A stretch of DNA of 64,000 bases, taken from Dromiciops gliroides (taxonomy: Eukaryota > Chordata > Mammalia > Microbiotheria > Microbiotheriidae). Every line of letters begins with the position of its first letter. Position 1 is the first letter of the stretch. The notes beneath the pieces are model-generated. The model did no database searches and was not told the origin of the DNA. It was given only the letters and a program-made list of their open reading frames with translations. The translations under genes were made by a program, and so were the position numbers. Positions 11,840 to 23,906 of this stretch are shown here, in pieces. Location of the stretch: contig NC_057867.1 in assembly GCF_019393635.1 (NCBI RefSeq), positions 50,602,143-50,666,142 of the forward strand, read 5' to 3'.

Positions 11840-12894
11840 AAATCATGAAGGAAAACTGCCTAGACCTTTTAGAACCAGAGAACAAAGAACCCACCAATCA
11901 TCTCCTAAAAGGAACTCCCCCCCCCCCAAATGAAAACTCCCTGGAATTTCATAGCCAAAATCCAGAGCTTTCAGGTCAAAGAAAGTTATATATGGAGCCA
12001 CAGGATTGCAAAAGATTTAGCAGTTACCACTATAAACAAGCAGAGAGTATGTCAGTCAAGAATTTATTATACGTTTACTGTGTGTTAGGCAGTATGCTGA
12101 GTATTTTAAAAAAGCAAAACCAGCTTGGAATATCATATTCCAAGAGGCAAAATATATAGGTTTACAATCAAGAATAACTTACCTGGCAAAATTGTATATA
12201 ATTCTACAGGGGAACAAATGGTCCTTTAATGAAATAGAAGCCTTCCAGGTGTTCCTGATGAAAAGACCAGAGGTGAATATACAGGAGTCAAGAGAAACTC
12301 AGAAATTCTGGGCAAATCCATTTGAGGAATTGGAAGGAACAACACAGTTATGACATGTTTACATTTTAATTGGGGAGAAGTGTATGTCCCTTCAGAACCC
12401 TGGGATCTTTAAGGGTATTAGATGGAGTTAAAGAAGACAGAGACTCTGAGAGTTGTTGTATTTTGATTTGCCTTAAAAGAAGGAAGGGAAGGGAGAGGAA
12501 TGTACAGAAAATCAGTATGTGCAAGACAAAGACTACACAAGCACATGAACCTCACTATCTGAACAAAACAAAGAAGGGTTGAATACACAGTTTGGTGTTG
12601 AGATGTATTAAACTTGACAGGAAAAAGGGGCAATAGGAGAGGGGGGAGGTAGAAGGATGGTAGATTCAGGGAGGGATTAGTCATAAGCAAAACAAGCTTC
12701 AGCCTCTTAGAATAGATGATGAAGGGGAGGGAGAGGGTTGTAAGGAAATAAGGAAAGAGTAAGAACTTGTGATTGATATCTGAGCAAGGGGTATATACTC
12801 TACTTTCTCATCACTGTCTTCTCTGGAAAAAGGGAGGCAGGGGGCAAAGGCTGTCAGTCTAACCCCATTCATTCTCTGTCCCTTAGTGCCTGCT

Positions 12895-13112
12895 CCCTTA
12901 TTCCTAATCTCTTGAACTCCGCCCCCCCCCACCATATCTCACTCTAAAGCTTCCCATCCCTTCCACTGTGCTTCATAGCTAACAAATTAACTTCAAGTTT
13001 AACCCTTTTCCTCTCCTGCTTCTTCTGTCTTACACTCATTGGAACCTGGCTCCCTACATAGCTCCCCTGACCACCTTTCCAACACTGGTTGTTCTCCCGC
13101 TCATAACCCCAG
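12895..13112 (+). mobile_element. L2/CR1-clade LINE fragment (endonuclease start)
   Basis: The text at 13030-13060 reads like the LTxTWLP motif of L2/CR1 APE endonucleases. It aligns with a second copy of the same segment at 13805-14060. It is heavily decayed. Confidence 0.45.
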
Positions 13113-13114
13113 CT

Positions 13115-13245
13115 CACTGGTTGATGTGGGTTCTGCTGCTAACTAAGCTGTGTGACCTTAAGAAAGTCACTTGCCCTCTCTGAGTCTTGTAAAATGAAGG
13201 GGTTAGACGACATCTAGAATCCCTCCGGACTCTAGACATAAATAG
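13115..13245 (+). mobile_element. MIR
   Basis: Core 'gctgtgtgaccttaagaaag' and the usual tail. Confidence 0.7.
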
Positions 13246-13282
13246 CAATGACAGTGCGTTAAATTCCATCCTAGTGTCAGAC

Positions 13283-13306
13283 AGACACACACACACACAC
13301 ACATAT
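13283..13306. repeat. (CA)n microsatellite
   Basis: Short CA run followed by TA. Confidence 0.9.
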
Positions 13307-13567
13307 ATGATATCAGTGAAGGACAATATAGCATCAATGCACACATATGACCAAGACAAAACCTAACACGTATTGCAGTTACATACAATCCCCAAATTTA
13401 ATGCCCTATCCTCCAGCATCAGGCATGGCCTGGCTAAATGAGTAACCACCTCTTCCGTCTTTCCTTAAGCTTTCCACGTAAACTTGATCACTAGCCAAAT
13501 AGACCTGGCACTTCTGGCATTCCCTGAGCTTATGGATGACCCAGGCCTATTGGCCTTTAATCATAAT

Positions 13568-13690
13568 TAATAATAATAATAAGTTGTATTTACATAGTGC
13601 TTTAAGGTTTGCTAAACACTTGCCATATATTATCCCATTTGATCCTCATAACAACCCTCTGAGTTAGGTAGTGTTATTAGTTAGCAGCAG
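13568..13690 (-). mobile_element. MIR 3' part
   Basis: 'gtgctttaaggtttgctaaa' and 'tcctcataacaaccct' are the MIR 3' region in antisense. Confidence 0.65.
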
Positions 13691-13799
13691 AAGTCAGTTC
13701 TGACTTTAGCATTCCTTCTTCTCTACTGAATAACCTCTTGGAGGCTGTAGAATGATGTAGAATGATGTAACGTCAGAACTGGCTGGGTCATCTAGTCAT

Positions 13800-15860
13800 G
13801 TCTCCTCCATCACTGTGCTCTCTGGAATACCTGATCCATAGTTAACAAGCTTGATTTCATCTTAAACCATTTCCTTTCCCACTCTCTCTGCCTTATGACT
13901 CTCACTAAGGCCTGTATTCCTTGGCCTCTGACATCTCTCAGCAAAGTATCTACCAAGTTATAGAAGGAAGAAGCCTGATGTTATCCTGATGACATGGCAT
14001 CCCTGGCCACCTTTTCCAACACTGGCTGTATTTTTACTCATAACCCTGACTCAATGGTAGGGATTGGGGAGTTGGAATATTCTTTGCTCCCCATTGCCAC
14101 TTCCAGACTCTCCCCTCTACCCCTATCATCCAGTAACTTCTCCTTTGGCATTCATTTGTAAAGAATTAATTGTTATTTGAGGTTTTTATGCCTCTTTGCG
14201 CACTGGCCTGGGGCTCCGCAAACTGCACAGTGCTCCACCCGCTGGTTGTAGCCATTGCCAGGGCTCTGGTACCTCTGGTCATCACTACTTGCCAACGCCT
14301 ACATGGGCCTGGCAAAATTATAATGATTGGAAGCCTAGTGAGGGCAGTCATGTGACTGTCAAAGTGGCCATCCCATTGGCTGGGGCTGTGTGGGGTGTTT
14401 CTAGGTTTGGGGGAGGAGAATTGGGCATTCTAGGTGGAAGCTGGAAAGCGACAGGTGTTCTGCTGCATATTTTCAGCTGGTTCCTGGGCGGTGGTATTTT
14501 TTCAGGTATTATAATTTCCCTTTCCCCATTTTATTTCCTTTCCCTTGATCCTACTGATCCTGTTTGTGGTTTTTTTTTTTAAAGTTCGTTCTTGTTAAAA
14601 TAAATCTTGTTCTGTTTTGAGGGAGGCTGCCGGTCTCCTTCCTTGCCCCAATATTGCGGTGAGCTGCTTAGCTAGCACTCCCCAATTAAAAATTGGTCCC
14701 CACACATTCAAATTACCTTTATCACCCAGTAAAGATTCTGGTAGCTGTTATATACCAATCTCTAGGACACTCTCTTTAACTTAGTGAGTTCAGGGCCTGG
14801 CACAGTCTTTGCCTCCCCACCTCCTACCTTCATACTAGGATACAGATCACATACTCCCTCTAGTACCATAACCTCTCAATTCACTCATATTTAATGACTT
14901 ACTCCTCGACCCCCCTCAGCTATACATAGTGATGACAATATCCTTGGTCTTGCCATCCCACAGGAATTCCATTTTCGTGTTCCCAAACTGAAATTCCTTT
15001 ATCTGATCATAATCTGTTGTCCACTTCTCCCCCTGCCTTACAACCACAAACTATTCTTTGTCCTCACCGTGATTTCTGATTTCTTTTCTTTCCTGGACCA
15101 TCACTACTATGCTGGATACATTCTACTCCCTTCATCCTCTTGATTCCTTGGCGAACCAGTTCAGCTCTATACTGTCCTCTTTTCTTCAGTCTCTTGTTCC
15201 CTTTTCTTATCAAAGATCTTGCCCTGCTAAGCCTCAGCCTTGGATACTTCTAGCAGCCGCTGCCTTTACTCCTCCTCACATACTGTTGAACCAAACTGGT
15301 GGAAATCACAAGACCATGTTTACTACAAATTTATGTTACATAATCTCAACTAGACCCCCACTGTTACAGGGTCATCCTTCTCTACTTACCTACTAGATTC
15401 ACTATCCCACTCACCACAACAGCTCTTTCTAACCTTTTCATCCCTCCTCAAGCCTCTGAGGGCTCTCCCTTCCCCTCCCATCTTAGCTGAGAACCTTGCC
15501 TCATTTCACTAACAAAATGGAGACCATTTGCCAAGAGCTCCCTCTTCTCCATCTCATATCAGTCAGATGCCTTCTTCCACTATCTACTCCTTGTCTTCAA
15601 TTAAGATGTGGCCCTTTTCCTTGCCAGGGGCAAACCCACAAGTAATCCTATTCCATCCTATATTCTCTAGCACATTTCCCCCTCTAATATCCCTTATTGA
15701 TCTGTCCATACTCACTAGCTGTTATCCTATATCTTTCTTCCCCTTTATGGCTAAACTCCTTGAGAAGACATTCTACAGTCACCCAGATTTTTCCCTGTAG
15801 CCTTTCACCTCAACCTTCCAGAGACCCCTCCCATATAACAAAGAAAAAATATAAAGAAAA
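13800..15860 (+). pseudogene. L2/CR1-clade LINE ORF2 remnant, split by an LTR
   Basis: The protein trace runs from endonuclease sequence through SDHNLLSTS (codons from about 15002), the SDH signature of APE-type endonucleases, to 'FPFMAKLLEKTFYSH' at 15740-15778, matching the start of the L2/CR1 reverse transcriptase. Many stops and shifts make it non-functional. The solo LTR at 14157-14704 splits it with a 4-bp duplication, so the LINE is older than the LTR. Confidence 0.6.
14157..14704 (+). mobile_element. Solo LTR of an endogenous retrovirus (548 bp)
   Basis: The element starts TGTAAAG, ends CCCCACA and is flanked by an exact 4-bp duplication 'catt' (14153-14156 and 14705-14708), as class I retroviruses make. 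A polyadenylation signal AATAAA lies at 14599-14604, and inverted CCAAT-type motifs (cattgg, gattgg) lie in the U3 part. It interrupts an L2/CR1 LINE, whose endonuclease region resumes on the other side. No retroviral coding sequence is attached. The open frames inside it are not gag, pol or env. Confidence 0.8.
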
Positions 15861-15867
15861 AAGAGAA

Positions 15868-15933
15868 AACACTTACTAGCTGTGTGACTCTGGACAAGTT
15901 ACTTAACCCTCATTGCCCCGTAAAAAACTAAGA
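15868..15933 (+). mobile_element. CORE-SINE 3' fragment joined to LTR
   Basis: Only the last third of the SINE (cacttactagctgtgtgac to its A-rich tail) is present. It directly precedes the truncated LTR. Confidence 0.8.
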
Positions 15934-16418
15934 AAAACCGCACGGGGCCCCACCCACTGGTTGTAGCCATTGCCAGGGCTCTGGTACCTCATGTCATCAC
16001 CACTCATCACCGCCTACATGGGCCTGGCAAAATTATAATGATTGGAAGCCTAGTGAGGGCAGTCATGTGACTGTCAGAGCGGCCATCCCATTGGCTGGGG
16101 CTGTGTGGGGTGTTTCTAGGTTTGGGGGAGGAGAATTGGGCATTCTAGGTGGAAGCTGGAAAGCGACAGGTGTTCTGCTGCATATTTTCAGCTGGTTCCT
16201 GGGCGGTGGTATTTTTTCAGGTATTATAATTTCCCTTTCCCCATTTTATTTCCTTTCCCTTGATCCTACTGATCCTGTTTGTGGTTTTTTTTTTAAAGTT
16301 CGTTCTTGTTAAAATAAATCTTGTTCTGTTTTGAGGGAGGCTGCCGGTCTCCTTCCTTGCCCCAATATTGCAGCGAGCCGCTTGGCTAGCACTCCCCAAT
16401 TAAAAATTGGTCTCCACA
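15934..16418 (+). mobile_element. Second LTR copy of the same family, 5'-truncated
   Basis: It is nearly identical to the solo LTR at 14157-14704, with about 15-20 mismatches by eye over some 480 bp. It lacks roughly the first 70 bp. Its left edge joins a CORE-SINE 3' fragment (15868-15933), and its right end runs into a SINE. It has the same orientation as the first copy. The 1.2 kb between the two copies is L2/CR1 LINE, not retroviral, so the pair is not a simple provirus. Confidence 0.75.
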
Positions 16419-16429
16419 CTTTTTAAAAA

Positions 16430-16581
16430 AAAATTTTTTTTTTGGTGAGGCAATTGGGGTTAAGTGACTTGCCCAGGGTCACACAACTAGTAAGTGTGTA
16501 AAGTGTCTGAGGCCAGGTTTGAACTCAGGTCCTCCTGAATCCAGGGCCGGTGCTCTATCCACTGCGCCACCTAGCTGCCCC
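16430..16581 (-). mobile_element. CORE-SINE, subfamily B
   Basis: Inserted at the end of the second LTR; ccacactt repeats on both sides. Confidence 0.9.
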
Positions 16582-16624
16582 AAGTCCCCACACTTCTTAA
16601 AAAAAAAAAACTGAAAAAAAAGAA

Positions 16625-16945
16625 TATGTCTTCTATCTGCTTCTATTCTTATTTTTTAATGATATAATATTTAATGTTCAGAAGATTAGATATGGATACT
16701 TTCAGAGAGAACTGAGAAGACCTCTATGAACTGATACAGAGTGAAATAAACAGAATTAGGAGTCTAATTTATATAGTAACAACATCATAAAGACAACTTT
16801 GAAAGACTTTATGACTCTGATCAGTAAAATTAAAAACCAAGATTTAGTACGATGTGTTTTCTTCTTGCTCAATTTGGGGGGTGGGAAAACAAAATGAGAG
16901 AGAATAAATTATTGCTAATAAATAAAAATAAATAAAAAATTAAAA
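16625..16945 (+). mobile_element. L1 3' UTR, sense orientation
   Basis: It contains 'gaactgatacagagtgaaat' and 'aacaacatcataaagacaac', typical of the L1 region after ORF2, and ends in an A/T-rich tail near 16940. Confidence 0.65.
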
Positions 16946-17372
16946 TGAAACAAAAATAATGAGAATTAAATGGAGAGAGATACACAATTAATGATTATAA
17001 GTCTCAATATGAATTGGGTGAATTCACTGATAAAATGGAAGAGGATAGCAGAATAGAGTAGGAAGAATCCAACAATGTTTTTTTTTAATGTGTGTACTTC
17101 TATTTGAATTGGTTTTAAGTTAGTGTACAGGTAAAGCTCCTCTCCTCCCCCAATTACTGGTACCAATCACATTGAACTTCCAGGGAAACTGTAAAAAGTC
17201 TTCATTCATCTCTGTTGGGAAAAGAGGTCATTGTGACTAACAATTTTTTCAAAAAGAGTAAGTTTTAAGGTGGAAGATACAATTTTTAGGACTAAAACAT
17301 TTTTTTACTGTAAGGATTAAGTAATAAAGAGAAAGATACAAAAAAATCTAGGATTAAATAATTGACATGTAA
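16946..17372. other. Unassigned AT-rich stretch
   Basis: No repeat named; may be old LINE. Confidence 0.25.
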
Positions 17373-17386
17373 GCAGTATTACTATT

Positions 17387-17547
17387 TTTGTTTGTTTTTG
17401 TTGTTTTTTTTTGCAGGGCAATGAGGGTTAAGTGACTTGCCAGGGTCACACAGCTAGTAAGTGTCAAGTGTCTGAGGCTGGATTTGAACTCAGGTCCTAC
17501 TGAATCCAGGGCCAGTGCTCTATCCACTGCGCCACCTAGCTGCCCCC
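17387..17547 (-). mobile_element. CORE-SINE, subfamily A
   Basis: 14-bp TSD gcagtattactatt at 17373-17386 and 17548-17561. Confidence 0.95.
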
Positions 17548-17886
17548 GCAGTATTACTATTAATCCCTCTACTCCTCCCTTGTCTGGATTTGTCTGGAAT
17601 AGACACCTTTGTACAGGCAAGCAAATCTCTCAAATAATGCACTACAATATTTGGAATGACTTTTATAAAAAATATACAATCAGACTCTTGAAGATGCACT
17701 GAAGAACTTTGGGTATGTTTGCCTCTGACATACTTAGATTGCTCATTATCTTCATTCCAATTTTTAAGTCCTGAGTTAAGTGCCCAAAAAGCCGAAACCC
17801 CAGAGCTATGCCAAAGCTCATTCTTGAAATTGGAGAAATAGTAAAACTGTAGTAGTTGGGGACTTCGATGTGTTCCTTTTATACTT

Positions 17887-18032
17887 TTTTTTTTGGGTGA
17901 AGCAGTTAAGGTTAAGTGATTTGCCCAGGGTCACACAGCTAGTAAGTGCCAAGTGTCTGAGGCTGGATTTGAACTCAGGTCCTCCTGAATCCAGGGCTGG
18001 TGCTCTATCCACTGTGCCACCTAGCTGCCCTT
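17887..18032 (-). mobile_element. CORE-SINE, subfamily B
   Basis: TSD tgttccttttatactt and tgctccttttatactt, one mismatch. Confidence 0.9.
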
Positions 18033-18096
18033 TGCTCCTTTTATACTTACAGAATTCTAATGAAAAAATAAACAATGAAGAAGTAAAGTACACTTT

Positions 18097-18346
18097 TTGT
18101 TGTTGTTCAGTCATTTCAATTGTATCTGACTGCTTAACCCCATTTGGGCTTTTCTTGGCAAAGATACTAGAATGGTTTGCTGTTTGCTTCTTGAGCCCCT
18201 TTTCCAGATGAGGAACTGAGACAAACAGGATGAAGTAACTTGCCCAGGGTCACACAGAAAGTGTCTAAGGCTGGATTTGAACTCAGGAAGATAAAGCTTC
18301 CTGATTCTAGGCCCAGCACTCTATCCACTGTGCCACCTAGCTTCCC
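18097..18346 (-). mobile_element. Long CORE-SINE (Mar1-like)
   Basis: Same structure as 6271-6526, ending in gttgttgttcag at the left. Confidence 0.75.
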
Positions 18347-18726
18347 ATAAGTACCTGAAGAGAGTGTTTTTAAAATATAGATATGCTAGCACTCTGGAGA
18401 TTGCTGAATGGGAATAGTACATGACAAATTTTTAAAAATTTACAATGTATTAAGACATAAAACCTAACAAACAAATGCAGAAAAATAAAAATATTAAGAC
18501 CTTTACTGATCACAGTGCAATAAATATTATATTCAACACAGGGCCATTGGAGAAAGCATTAGAATTGATTGGAGCCTAAATTCTAAAGAATTGATAGGTC
18601 CTGAAGAAATCATGGAAATAAGATTCTTTCATCAAAAAAAAAATGACAACAATAAAATGCCAGATGGTGTGTAATGTAGCCAGAGCAGTCCTTGGCAGAA
18701 AATTTATATCTCTAAACACTTCTGTC
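18347..18726. other. Unassigned AT-rich stretch
   Basis: Translations show only short broken frames. An old retroelement is possible but unproven. Confidence 0.25.
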
Positions 18727-19052
18727 TTTTGTGGTTCTTGTTGTTTTGTCCTTCATTCTTGAAGATGGCCATGACATCAGGGTGATGTCGTGACTTACAG
18801 TGAATTGGATTTAAGTGAGGGAGGGCTGTGCAAGGTCACCAACCTCACTCTCCTCCAGAGCCATCTGGGTCCAATGGCAAGATATACATCAGGACAACTG
18901 GGGAGGGCCCCATAGGTTTGAGGCAATCAGGGTTAAGTGACCTACCCAGGGTCACACAGCTATTAAGTGTCAAGTATCTGAGGCTGGATTTGAACTCATG
19001 TCCTCCTGTCTCCAGGACCAGTGCTCTATCCACTATACCACCTACCTGCTCC
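18727..19052 (-). mobile_element. SINE with RTE-like tail
   Basis: A CORE-SINE head and core (right) joined to a tail reading gatggccatgacatcagggt, as in RTE-mobilised marsupial SINEs. The subfamily name is inference. Confidence 0.6.
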
Positions 19053-19270
19053 TTCAGTCTATAATCAAGAAAAAGAATACATCACTGAAGTCGGTAAGCA
19101 ACTAAAAACACTAGAAAACCTATCCTATAAAATACCAAAATAGAAATTGTGAAAATGAAGACATATTAAAAACTTAAAGCAAAAAACCCAATGAATTAAT
19201 TACAACTAAACTGATTTTGAGGGGGAAACAAATAAAATAGATAATTCATTAGCTAATTTGAATTTTTAAA

Positions 19271-19473
19271 GGACCAGAGTTCAAATCCAGACTCGGATAC
19301 TTGACACTTATTAGCTGTATGACCCTGGACAAGTCACTTCACCCTGTTTGCCTCAGTCTCCTCATCTGTAAAATGAGCTGGAGAAAGAAATAGCAAACCA
19401 TTCTAGTATCTTTGCCAAGAAAACCCCAAATAGGGCCGTGCAGAATTGTTCATGACTGAAGTGACTAAACAAC
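19271..19473 (+). mobile_element. Long CORE-SINE (Mar1-like), 5'-truncated
   Basis: Core and long 3' part present; the tRNA head is missing. Confidence 0.7.
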
Positions 19474-19475
19474 GA

Positions 19476-20345
19476 GTTCTCCCCTGGTTCTCCTACCTGT
19501 CTGACCACTTCTTTCCAGTCTTCTCCCAATCTAGGCCATGCCAGCTAATCATTGGTGTTCCCAAGGCTTTGTCCTTTGTCTCTTCTCCCTCTATACTATT
19601 TTTTTTGCAGGGCAATGAGGGTTAAGTGACTTGCCCAGGGTCACACAGCTAGTAAGTGCCAAGTGTCTGAGGCTGGATTTGAACTCAGGTCCTCCTGAAT
19701 CCAGGGCCGGTGCTCTATCCACTGCGCCACCTAGCTGCCTACCCTTTATACTATTTTGCTTGTTGACCCCGTCAGTTCCCATGGATTCAGTTCTCATCTC
19801 TATGCTGATGATTCGCAAATCTACTTATCCAACCCTAACCTTTCTTCTGATCTCTCTGTCTCCCATCTCCAGTTACCTATTAGTTCAAATTCAGACATCT
19901 TAAACTGAGCATGGAGAAAACTGGACTCATTATATTTTCCCCCCAAACCCTCTCATCTTCCTAACTTTCCTGTTATTGTTGAGGGTTCCACCATCTGCAT
20001 AGTCCTCAAGTCTTGGTTGTCTTTCATACTTAGAAATCCATCCCTCTTCATTTCTGTCTCCTGGCTTCCCTGACTTTCTTCAAGTCCCAAATAAAATCTC
20101 ACCTACAAGAAGCATCTCCTAATCTCCCTTAATACTAGTGCTTTCTCTTGTGATTTTCCCCAGTGTATACTATATCTGGGTTGTCTGTCCAGAGTTGTTG
20201 CCTGTTGTCTCCCCCATTAGACTGAGAGTTCTTGAGAGCAAGAACTGGTTTTTTGCCTTTATTTGTGTCCTCAGTACTTAGCATAGTGCCTGGAATATAG
20301 TAGGTGCTTAAATGCTTATTGAAAAAAAAATGCTTATTGATTGAC
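19476..20345 (+). pseudogene. L2/CR1-clade LINE, RT palm to 3' end
   Basis: The frame from 19795 reads HLYADDSQIYLSNP, with the catalytic YADD box intact at 19801-19812, before a stop after about 40 codons. Downstream is the usual 3' region, including 'cttagcatagtgcctggaatatagtaggtgctt' in pieces, and a short repeated 3' end. A CORE-SINE splits it at 19603-19739. It is a decayed, non-mobile copy. Confidence 0.75.
19603..19739 (-). mobile_element. CORE-SINE, subfamily A, in L2/CR1
   Basis: It splits the L2/CR1 RT region; tatactatttt repeats at both edges. Confidence 0.9.
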
Positions 20346-21107
20346 TTGAAAGAGAAAAAGCAGATCCCCAGCATCAAAAATAAAAAAGGAGGATTCAGAA
20401 TAAATGAAGAAATAAAGGAGATTATTAGAAACTTTTGACAAACTTTATGCCAATAAAACCAAAAACTGATTTTAAATATTTATAAAATATATACAATATA
20501 TTTGTAGTTATTTTATTACATGCATTATATGTGTAATAAAATTATGTTATTTATATTATTCTATATTATTATGTAACAGAATATATTATATCGATAATAT
20601 ATAATTATATTTATAATATATTTACAAAAGTATAAAATGTACAGACTCACAAGACAGCATAGAGAGAGTTTATATAGCTCAATCTCAGAAAAAGATTGAA
20701 CGGGCCATAAATGAACTCGTAAAGCAAAAACTCCCAGCAACAGATAGATTTACAATGAATACTTTCAAACATTCAAAAAAATTAATTTCAATGTTACATA
20801 TACGGTTTTCAAAAAGAGGAAATGTTAGAATCTTTCCCAGTTCTTAATATGCTACAAATATCATTTTGATATTCAAATCAGAGAGTTACAACAAAGAACA
20901 AAAATTATAGACCAATATCCCTAATAAATATCAAAGCAAAACATTTAAGTAAAATGTTAGCAAAGGGACTACAGCAACATAACAAAATGATCCTATACTA
21001 TGACCAGGTTGTATTTATCAGAAGTATTTAGGACTAGTCCAATATTAGAAAAATTCAAATTATAAGAAACTATTTTAATAATGACAGTAGAAATCATGTG
21101 GTTATAT

Positions 21108-21275
21108 ATATATATATGTATATATATAATTTTTTTTTAGTGAGGCATTTGGGGTTAAGTGACTTGCCCAGGGTCACACAGCTAGTAAGTATTAAGTGTC
21201 TAAGGTCAGATTTGAACTCAGGTCCTCCTGAATCCAGGGCCGGTGCTTTATCTACTCCGCCACCTAGCTGCCCCT
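21108..21275 (-). mobile_element. CORE-SINE, subfamily B
   Basis: 12-bp TSD atgtggttatat at 21096-21107 and 21276-21287. The tail has grown a (TA)n run. Confidence 0.95.
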
Positions 21276-21877
21276 ATGTGGTTATATTAATAAAATTAGA
21301 AAACAGTGTTTTCCCTAAGTATAACATTCATTTCTACTTTTTGAAAAAGCATAAAAATAAATGAACTATTTTATTAAACGATAAGGGTATTTATTGAAGG
21401 TTAAGAGCCAAGATTATTTGTAATTGGGACTAACTAGTTGTGTTTCCAGTAAACTCAGGGGTAAGACCAGTATGCTTACTGTCACTACTGTGATTTGATA
21501 TAGTGTTAGAATTGCTGGATATAACAGTAAGAACAAGAAATTGATGGAGTAAACATTGACCAAAAAAAGAAACAAATATGCTTTTGGTAGATATTATGAT
21601 GATTTAATTAGAGAACCTAGAAAGTCAACTGAAAAATTAACTGAAACACTTAATAACTTAAGCAAAGTTGAAGGATATAAAATAAATCCATATAAATAAT
21701 CACGATTTCTGTATAATGCCAAGAAAATCAAGCAGGAAGAATTAGAAAGATAAATCCTATTTCAAATAATTGCAGAATGTATAATATACTTGATACTCTA
21801 CCTGCCAAGACATATACTCAGAAAATAAAGGAGTAAAACCATACAATGCTCTTTATATTAACAAAGATAGATCTGAA

Positions 21878-22040
21878 GGGCAGCTAGGTGGCACAGTGGA
21901 TAGAGCACCGGCCCTGGAGTCAGAAGTACCTGAGTTCAAATCCAGCCTCAGACACTTGACACTTACTAGCCCTGTGACCCTGGGCAACTCACTTAACCCC
22001 AATTGCCTCAAAAACAATAACAACAACAAAAAAAAACCCA
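21878..22040 (+). mobile_element. CORE-SINE, subfamily B
   Basis: Perfect 18-bp TSD aacaaagatagatctgaa at 21860-21877 and 22041-22058, within L1. Confidence 0.95.
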
Positions 22041-23190
22041 AACAAAGATAGATCTGAATAATTGGATCAATATCAATTGCTCATGGGTAGGCTGAACCAA
22101 TACAATAAAAATAACATTACCTAAATAAATTAATTTACTCAGTGCCATACCAATCAAGCCATGAAAGGGTTGTTTTTATAGAGCTAGAAAAAATGATAAC
22201 AATTTACCTGTAAGAAGAAGAAGTCAAGATTTTAAAGGGAAAGTTTGAAAAAAATGTGGTAAGGAAGGGGGTCTGCCAGTACCAGATCTCATACTACAAA
22301 GCAATAACTATCATGAAGATTTGTTTTGTTAACAAAAAAAGAGGTTGAACAAAGAAACAGACTAGGTACACAACATACAGAAACAAAAGAACCTAATAAA
22401 TGTTCTAAACCCAAAGATTCCCCCAGTGAGCAGGGTAAAAACTCACTTTGACAGAAAATGCTAAGACAACTGCAAATCAGTCGAACAGATATAAGGTTCA
22501 GATTTTAATTCTTCACATCATGTATCAAGATAAACTCCAAATAATTTAAATCTCTCACTTTTACACACTGAAATTATAGGAATATAATCACTAAACACTC
22601 TTTATGGAAACACAGACCAAAAAAATTATAGCAATATAATTGTCTTGTAGGTCGGCTCAAAATATACTACTTTATAGATCTGGGAAAAGATAATTAAATT
22701 CATCTAGAGGAAAACAAAGTCAAGAATCTTGGGGGAAGTTTGAAAAAAGTGGAAAGAAGTCAGTTTAACAGTACCAAATCTCAAACTACAGTGTAAAGCA
22801 ATAATCATCAAAATGATTTGGTATTGATTAAAGACTAGAGAATTCAAACAGTAGAATAGATTAGGTATACAACATTAATGAAGCAAATTATTCCAGGATT
22901 CGAGAAATAAAAAAAAAACCCAGCTACTGGAGTAAAGACTCATAATTTGACCAAAACTGTTAGGAAAAATTGGACAGAGATCTGGCAGAAATTGGATTTA
23001 GAGTAATATCTTATATCACATGCCAAGCTCAAAATGGATATTTTATTTAGGTACAAAATGTTGACCATTAATTAGAAGAACAAGGAAGAAATTGCTTTTC
23101 AGATGGAATAAGTGTTCATTACCAAACAAGTGATAAGATTATAGAAGATAAAATGAATAATTATTCATAAAATTAAAAAGGTTTTATACA

Positions 23191-23336
23191 GGGGGGCGGC
23201 TAGGTGGCGCAGTGGATAAAGCACCGGCCCTGGATTCAGGAGTACCTGAGTTCAAATCTGGCCTCAGACACTTGATACTTACTAGCTGTGTGACCCTGGG
23301 CAAATCACTTAACCTCCATTGCCCCGCCAAAAAAAA
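23191..23336 (+). mobile_element. CORE-SINE, subfamily A
   Basis: 16-bp TSD aaaaaggttttataca at 23175-23190 and 23337-23352, within L1 ORF2. Confidence 0.95.
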
Positions 23337-23740
23337 AAAAAGGTTTTATACAAACAAATTCAATGCTGCTGAAATTAGAAGGAAAATATTGAATTGGCAA
23401 AAAATCTTTGCAGCAGGTTTCTTCAAAAAAGGATTAATTTCCAAGGTATATGAGGACTTGGTTCAAATTTATAAGAATAAGAGGCATTTCTCAATTGATA
23501 AATGATCAAAGAGTATGAACAGACAATTCTCAAGGGAAGAAATCCAGTTATCAACAGATATATGAAAAAAAAATCACCAACAATTCAAGAAATGCAAATT
23601 AAAGCAACTCTGAGGTTCTAGCTCACTCATGAGATTAGCAAAATTGACAAAAATGAAAATGACAAATGTTAGAAGAACTTCAGGAAAACAGGTACATTAT
23701 TTCACTGTTGATCCAATAATTAATTGTTCCATTCATTCTT

Positions 23741-23906
23741 TTTTTCCCCATTCATTCATTTTTTTTTAAGTGAGGCAATTGGGGTTAAGTGACTTGCCCA
23801 AGGTCACACAGCTAGTAAGTGTTAAGTGTCTGAAGTCGGATTTGAACTCAGGTCCTCCTGACTCCAGGGCCCGTGCTCTATCCACTGCGCCACCTAGCTG
23901 CCCCAT
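23741..23906 (-). mobile_element. CORE-SINE, subfamily B
   Basis: 12-bp TSD ccattcattctt at 23729-23740 and 23907-23918. Confidence 0.95.

Larger units (their letters stand above)
11440..12700 (+). repeat. Unclassified LINE-like repeat, copy 1
   Basis: This segment aligns by eye with 33520-34880 in many places (for example 'atcatctcctaaaa' with 'atcatctcctcata', 'tagccaaaatcc' with 'cagccaaaatct', and 'tgtcccttcagaacc' in both). Two SINEs sit in tandem at 11540-11839. I do not recognise the family. A short frame with NCLDLLEPENKEPTNHLL could be an ORF relic. Confidence 0.5.

Noticed and set aside
14196..14582. 128-codon open frame, with a near copy at 16067-16312
   Set aside because: It falls inside the LTR repeat and does not resemble a retroviral protein; the second copy exists only because the LTR is repeated.
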